DNA from: Pagrus major
Taxonomy: Eukaryota; Chordata; Actinopteri; Spariformes; Sparidae
Assembly: GCF_040436345.1 (NCBI RefSeq)
Contig: NC_133230.1
Span: 17,246,197-17,310,196 of the forward strand
Reading direction: 5' to 3'
DNA length: 64,000 nt
This document shows positions 59,456 to 64,000 of the stretch, piece after piece (position 1 is the stretch's first letter; every line of letters starts with the position of its first letter). Below the pieces are notes generated by a model that saw nothing but the letters and a program-made list of their open reading frames with translations, did no database searches and was not told the DNA's origin. The position numbers and the translations under genes are program-made.

Positions 59456-60468
59456 GTGCATGCATACAAACTGCACACAGATGGGGAAACGACTGCAATA
59501 TAGCTTCTGCAACCTTGAACTCTAACAGTAATCCCAGTGCAAACAAGAGATTGCATTGAATGAGGAAGTCATTTTGATTATAAGACTTACTTCTGATAGT
59601 CTCTAGTACATGTACATGTGTCTGAACTGGTTGGGGGTTTTATTAACAGTAGCAGCTTCATAATATGCAGCCTATGGATGAGTAACGAGCTTGGGAGCAA
59701 AGTGCATGTCAGTGGGTGTTATGCATCTTCCCAAGGCACTATATCGATTAATGCAATAACTCTGGGTGGTTTATGTGATTAAATGAACTTGCATGGGGGA
59801 AACAAGGGCTCAACCATGCATCGTTTGTGCAATCTAATCAAGCCCAATAAAATAAGCAGCTAATGTGCCATTAATTGACGTGCACACATTTTCCATAACT
59901 CCCCTGTGGGGTAAAGACAGAGCAAGGACTTTAACCAGAAAGACAACATGGGTTCATCATCGTTTAACTTTGAGTCATCAGGCTTTTAACGAGATTTTCC
60001 ATGTTCTGTCCGTCTTGGTAAATAATTACTTAACCCTTGTCTTACATGCAAATAAGTGACAACCATACAGATAAACAGTGGTGGCATAATACTGAGGCAA
60101 ACTGACTGGCTGATATAAAAGCTACTGCTATGATAGGATTAGCTTGTGGCCACCCACTTTTAACCAGCATAAAAGATAAGAACAGAGAATATCAGCGTAG
60201 CCTTTCAGACATTAACTCACCATCAATAATAAGAAAACCTGCTGTCATTTAAACCATAATGTCCACTTGAGACCACAAGGTTACCTGCTGTCAGTGCGGT
60301 CCTCGGCTGCAGGTGCAGTTACAACAACAACGTGCATGCCAACTTTGCAAGCCAAATCTCACATGAAACAGACACTAGCTTGTGTTAGCCGCCGTTATCG
60401 TGGGCACCATTAATTACTTACTGCTGTCGAATAATCGACCACATACTGTCGGATGACAGCATACCCAC

Positions 60469-60650
60469 CTTTCGTGTTTTTCCTCCAGGAGTAAAGTTTG
60501 TCTTAGGCGAGCTAGCTCTGTTAGCTCCGATGAGTCCAAACGCTTGACTGCGACATAGCAGCTCAGCTAGCAGCCTGCTAACGACGGCTAGCTAGCAAAG
60601 CTTATCAACAGCAGCGTTGCAAGCGCACAAAGCTGACTCCTCCTGTTACT
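60469..60650 (-). promoter_or_regulatory. lclat1: LCLAT1 non-coding first exon and promoter
   Basis: On the minus strand a consensus donor (ACGAAAG then GTGGGTATG, exon end at 60469) lies inside a CpG-rich block (about 60480-60850). The acceptor directly before the LCLAT1 ATG requires such an upstream exon. The 5' end is inferred from the extent of the CpG-rich DNA. Repeated GCTAGC motifs are visible near 60510-60600. Confidence 0.55.
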
Positions 60651-60849
60651 GTGCGGCGAGCTGCTCGTCTCGCAAGAGATATCAGTTGAGCCGACGACAA
60701 GCCCACGACAGCTTCGGTTTATTTAAGTGCATTAAACGCGACTGACTATGACTGCAGCAAAAGTGTAGCCGCCTTACCGTTCTGCTAACACGACCTCTCA
60801 ACTTGTCACCTCTCACCTGTCGTGACATCCGCGCGTCGACAGGGGGTGC

Positions 60850-63800
60850 TGTTCGTGCAAGATGCACACGCGAGAAGGTGACAGCAAACCGCAGACGAGG
60901 CATGCAGAGCAAAACCGAACCAAGGCGATACTGAAAGCAGTTTATATTTAACATGTCTGTCGTCACTGCGGTTGTTATAATCAAATAACCTGTCTGCACT
61001 CATTAAGTCTTTGTAGAAGGTGCAAAGGGGGAGAGTTAGACAATGAGGAACAAACTCCATGCATGCACTCTTCATGCAAATATGAGTGCTAGAAGAAGCA
61101 GACTTTTGACTCAAGTCATTTCTTCACTGCTTTCAGAATCAGAAATACTTGTTACAGTTTACAGATATAAGTAGTAAAAGATGATATGACATAAGAGTGA
61201 GAAAGAATAAAATATATATACATATAGAAATAGAAGTACTACATGGAAAAAGAGATGTCTGGTCTTTATTAAGAGAAAAGACCAGGTATTAGTTCCTGCC
61301 TAGTGCCTAATAATGATATTATTGGGCAGTTTATCTAACCTGCTCAAAAAAGTATGATAACAAGTTGAATTTGGAGCATTATTATTGATATTCGGTGAAA
61401 TAAATGTAATCGAACAAAAAACAAACGACTGAAAACTGTTTTAAAAAAACTAAACTAAACTGAAAGTCATTTGAGGCAACATATCTTAAGTCAGATCAAG
61501 ACTTTAACCTCCAGGCACGAGACGAGCCTCAAGTCATTTATTCTCTGTCAAGTCAAATTGCAAGTCATCAAAACAGTAATTTGAGTCAGTCTGCAAAGTA
61601 GCGTGGAACCGTATCTGTGAGGTAAATGTTGTGGGACAAAGAGCGCAACATCTCCCTTCAAATTGTGGTTGAGGAGAAGACTAAAGCAGCATAAAGTGCC
61701 TCAAAATTGTATCTTAAAGCACTTTATCAGCTGAACTTCAAGGTCTACAATCCCCACAGAGGCGAGGAGGAAACAGATAACTGCCACATTTAGTTATAAT
61801 TTAAATAGATATTTGTAACCACTTCAGAATTTTTAAAAGTTCATGTATCCAGTTAACAAGTCAAAACACGATCCTTTTTAATTATTGATGCAGGTTAACG
61901 ATGAACGGGACAAGTCTGAACCTTGGTTGAGATGTTTTAAGGGAGCGTGTTCAGTCACTTCACAACTAATGGCCTACTTCATACCTGGAAGTTTAACCTT
62001 CACATTTACATAAATGTCTTTAAATCACATTTGAAATCACAGACGTGAATCTCCACCGGATATGTCTGTGTGACTACTTTTGTGCTCACTAACCCTCTCA
62101 ACAGCTCAACATCCCCGTGTTAATAACAAGACCGAACCCATTCAGATCTCAAGCATGGTATTGATGATATACCGAGTCCCCCAACATAGCCTTTTAAAGT
62201 AGTGTAAATCCTCGCATGTGTCATTTGTTTCTTTTACCCACAGTTATGAGCTGTTCTACTGTTACAAATTACCTCAGCATTCAGTGATGTGTGTGCGCGC
62301 AGATCGGTCAATGTGTCTCGAGTGTATCCGAGCATGCACATGTACTCACTTGTGTGTGGTGAGTGAGGTAGAGACGGACTGACAGACAGGGTAAAAGAGA
62401 GAGTGCACTTAGTCAAACTCGAGACTTTTCCATGACCTGCTCCCTATGGCATGCACTCTATCTGAGAGACTGAGTGAACTGTATAGCTCTGTCAGTATAA
62501 ACTTCTCAAGGGTCAACGCATCACTTCAGAGGGGAACGGAAAAAACTTTGAAACAACCTCTCTCTTCTTTTTTTTTTGTTGCAAGTTCAGTGCCAACTCA
62601 CCTTCAAAAGAGAAGCACATCCACATGATTAATGACGCATGTCCGAGATAATTTAACTAAAGCAACTCGATCAGGTGCTACTAATCATGTTGCCTTTGAG
62701 AATTCCAAACATCTGAGCACTCTGGTCGTGAAAAACATAAAACGTGCACACATTAGTTCTGTTTGCTGATAAAAATTTTTTTTTAAAAACGACGTGGGAG
62801 GTGAGCCAAGTCGAATGCAACTTCTCTTACAGCAAAAGTCGGGCTTAAATGTAGAGAACAGAAACATTAATTCATGTTAGACATACTGTTCCACTTACAT
62901 AAGTCCACGTGGGAGAGACAGAGCGACTTTTTTTGGTTTATTTTCAATTGGAGTCTATTGATAGCACTTTAACGAGGCTTTATTGAAAAAAGAAAAACTC
63001 ATGGAGTTTGTTTTTTTTAAACATTCTTGCCTCTTATGACCTCTTGTGCTTTTATGGTAGTTCAAAGACTTGACATGGATGATTTAACTTGAGTCTTCTT
63101 CTCTTTCACTTCACTTCCTCTCGTCTCAGCCTCACACCTGTAACAGCACACACACATTACTGCCACTCCAGTTTTGCATCTTAATTTTCTGCCTGTTTAT
63201 CTCCCCCTCTCTCTTCTCTACTTTTTTCCACCCTGGTCTCTAGGCAGTAAGGATTAGAGTGGCGGGGGCCATAAGCAAGTCTATTTATATCAATGACAGC
63301 CCATGGAAGAACAGCAGGCTTTGGCTTAGCACATTAACACACAAAAGTACAGTATAAAGCGGATGCCGGCAGACGTGTATTGATCAAAGCTTTAAAAGCT
63401 GGAGGATGAGACGGAGATGTACCTTACATCACCCTGTTAAATAGAGAATGAGTCCCAGGGCGCTCAGACTCATCTGTCCAAATATGTGCTGTGGTTGTGA
63501 GTCCAGCAGTTGCATTATGTCTTCAAAGGCCGGTCTGCTGACGTGCAGGTACAGAGAGCAGTTTGGCAGAGTTTGGAGAATGCTCGACTCTGATTAATGG
63601 TGATGTTGCGAAGGCTTTGTTTTGAATACCAATCACTACTTTGTGGTCCCCTGTTCTCGACTGGTGTATCACATGGCGCTGTGAATGTCAAATACTCTCA
63701 GGGGAGGGGACAGATCACAGCTATGGATGGGAAAAGCAACATCCAGAACTATGGAGAACCAGTTACCATTTGTCCGATCCATCAGTAATGTATGCCTCTG

Positions 63801-64000
63801 AGGTTTTCGGCTCCTTTCTGTGTCTTTCTGACGTCAAACTCATGCGTCTTCGCTGATGGTGAGCTGAAACAAAGAGAGTCATGGCGGGGGAGGAGGAAAC
63901 GGTCTAAAGCATTGTTTCATTTCAGGAAGAGAGATCACAACAGTGTTTTATGTGATGTCTGTCAAATGATCATTTCAAGTAAAGGAGGAAACACTGTTAA
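60850..64000. other. Upstream intergenic DNA at the right edge
   Basis: No gene, RNA gene or well-formed transposon is recognised on either strand. Short T/A runs and a polypyrimidine patch (63180-63235) are the only low-complexity features. Open frames here are short and lack codon or motif support. Confidence 0.5.

Larger units (their letters stand above)
55496..60468. other. LCLAT1 5' intron, about 5 kb
   Basis: Between the non-coding first exon and the ATG exon. No coding exon is recognised. Two copies of one fish miniature element family lie near 57110-57235 and at 59162-59455; the remainder is unique-looking AT-rich DNA. Confidence 0.5.

Overview
The window is nuclear DNA from a ray-finned fish, most likely a spiny-rayed teleost. 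Genes are split into many short exons with GT-AG introns, promoters are CpG-rich, and introns and intergenic DNA carry teleost-type miniature transposons, LINE relics and microsatellites. There is no bacterial, viral or CRISPR content. All gene names below were assigned by reading exon translations; no database search was possible.

Layout from left to right: (1) the 5' part of MANEA (endo-alpha-1,2-mannosidase, minus strand, about 1-4660), running off the left edge; (2) PPP1CB (protein phosphatase 1 catalytic subunit beta, minus, coding exons 7510-21850), complete in eight exons and 327 aa; (3) PLB1 (membrane phospholipase B1, minus, coding exons 24084-36681), which I could join into 43 in-phase coding exons giving 1098 aa: signal peptide, one degenerate lipase repeat, two intact GDSL lipase repeats, and a C-terminal membrane anchor; (4) YPEL5 (plus, coding 41885-43337, 121 aa, with a non-coding first exon near 39.7-39.9 kb and a 2 kb 3' UTR); (5) LCLAT1 (lysocardiolipin acyltransferase 1, minus, coding 50498-55495, 385 aa, with a non-coding first exon near 60.5 kb); (6) about 3.3 kb upstream of LCLAT1 in which I see no gene.

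PPP1CB, PLB1, YPEL5 and LCLAT1 all lie on human chromosome 2p23, so most of the block is ancestral synteny, although it is compacted and no LBH is visible between YPEL5 and LCLAT1. MANEA lies on 6q16 in human, so its position beside PPP1CB marks a rearrangement in one lineage. The genes do not form a pathway. PLB1 (intestinal/secretory phospholipid hydrolysis) and LCLAT1 (ER phospholipid remodelling) both act on lipids, but this is probably coincidence of linkage.

The most interesting signals are: the first PLB1 repeat, whose exon phases suggest that the catalytic GDSL exon was fused to the next exon by a deletion; a large inverted-repeat element built of CTCGAG-centred units inside YPEL5 intron 2; a 40-bp near-perfect hairpin in a PLB1 intron; an open intron-retention tail in PLB1; and nested miniature transposons just upstream of PPP1CB. 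I found no convincing undescribed multi-gene system.
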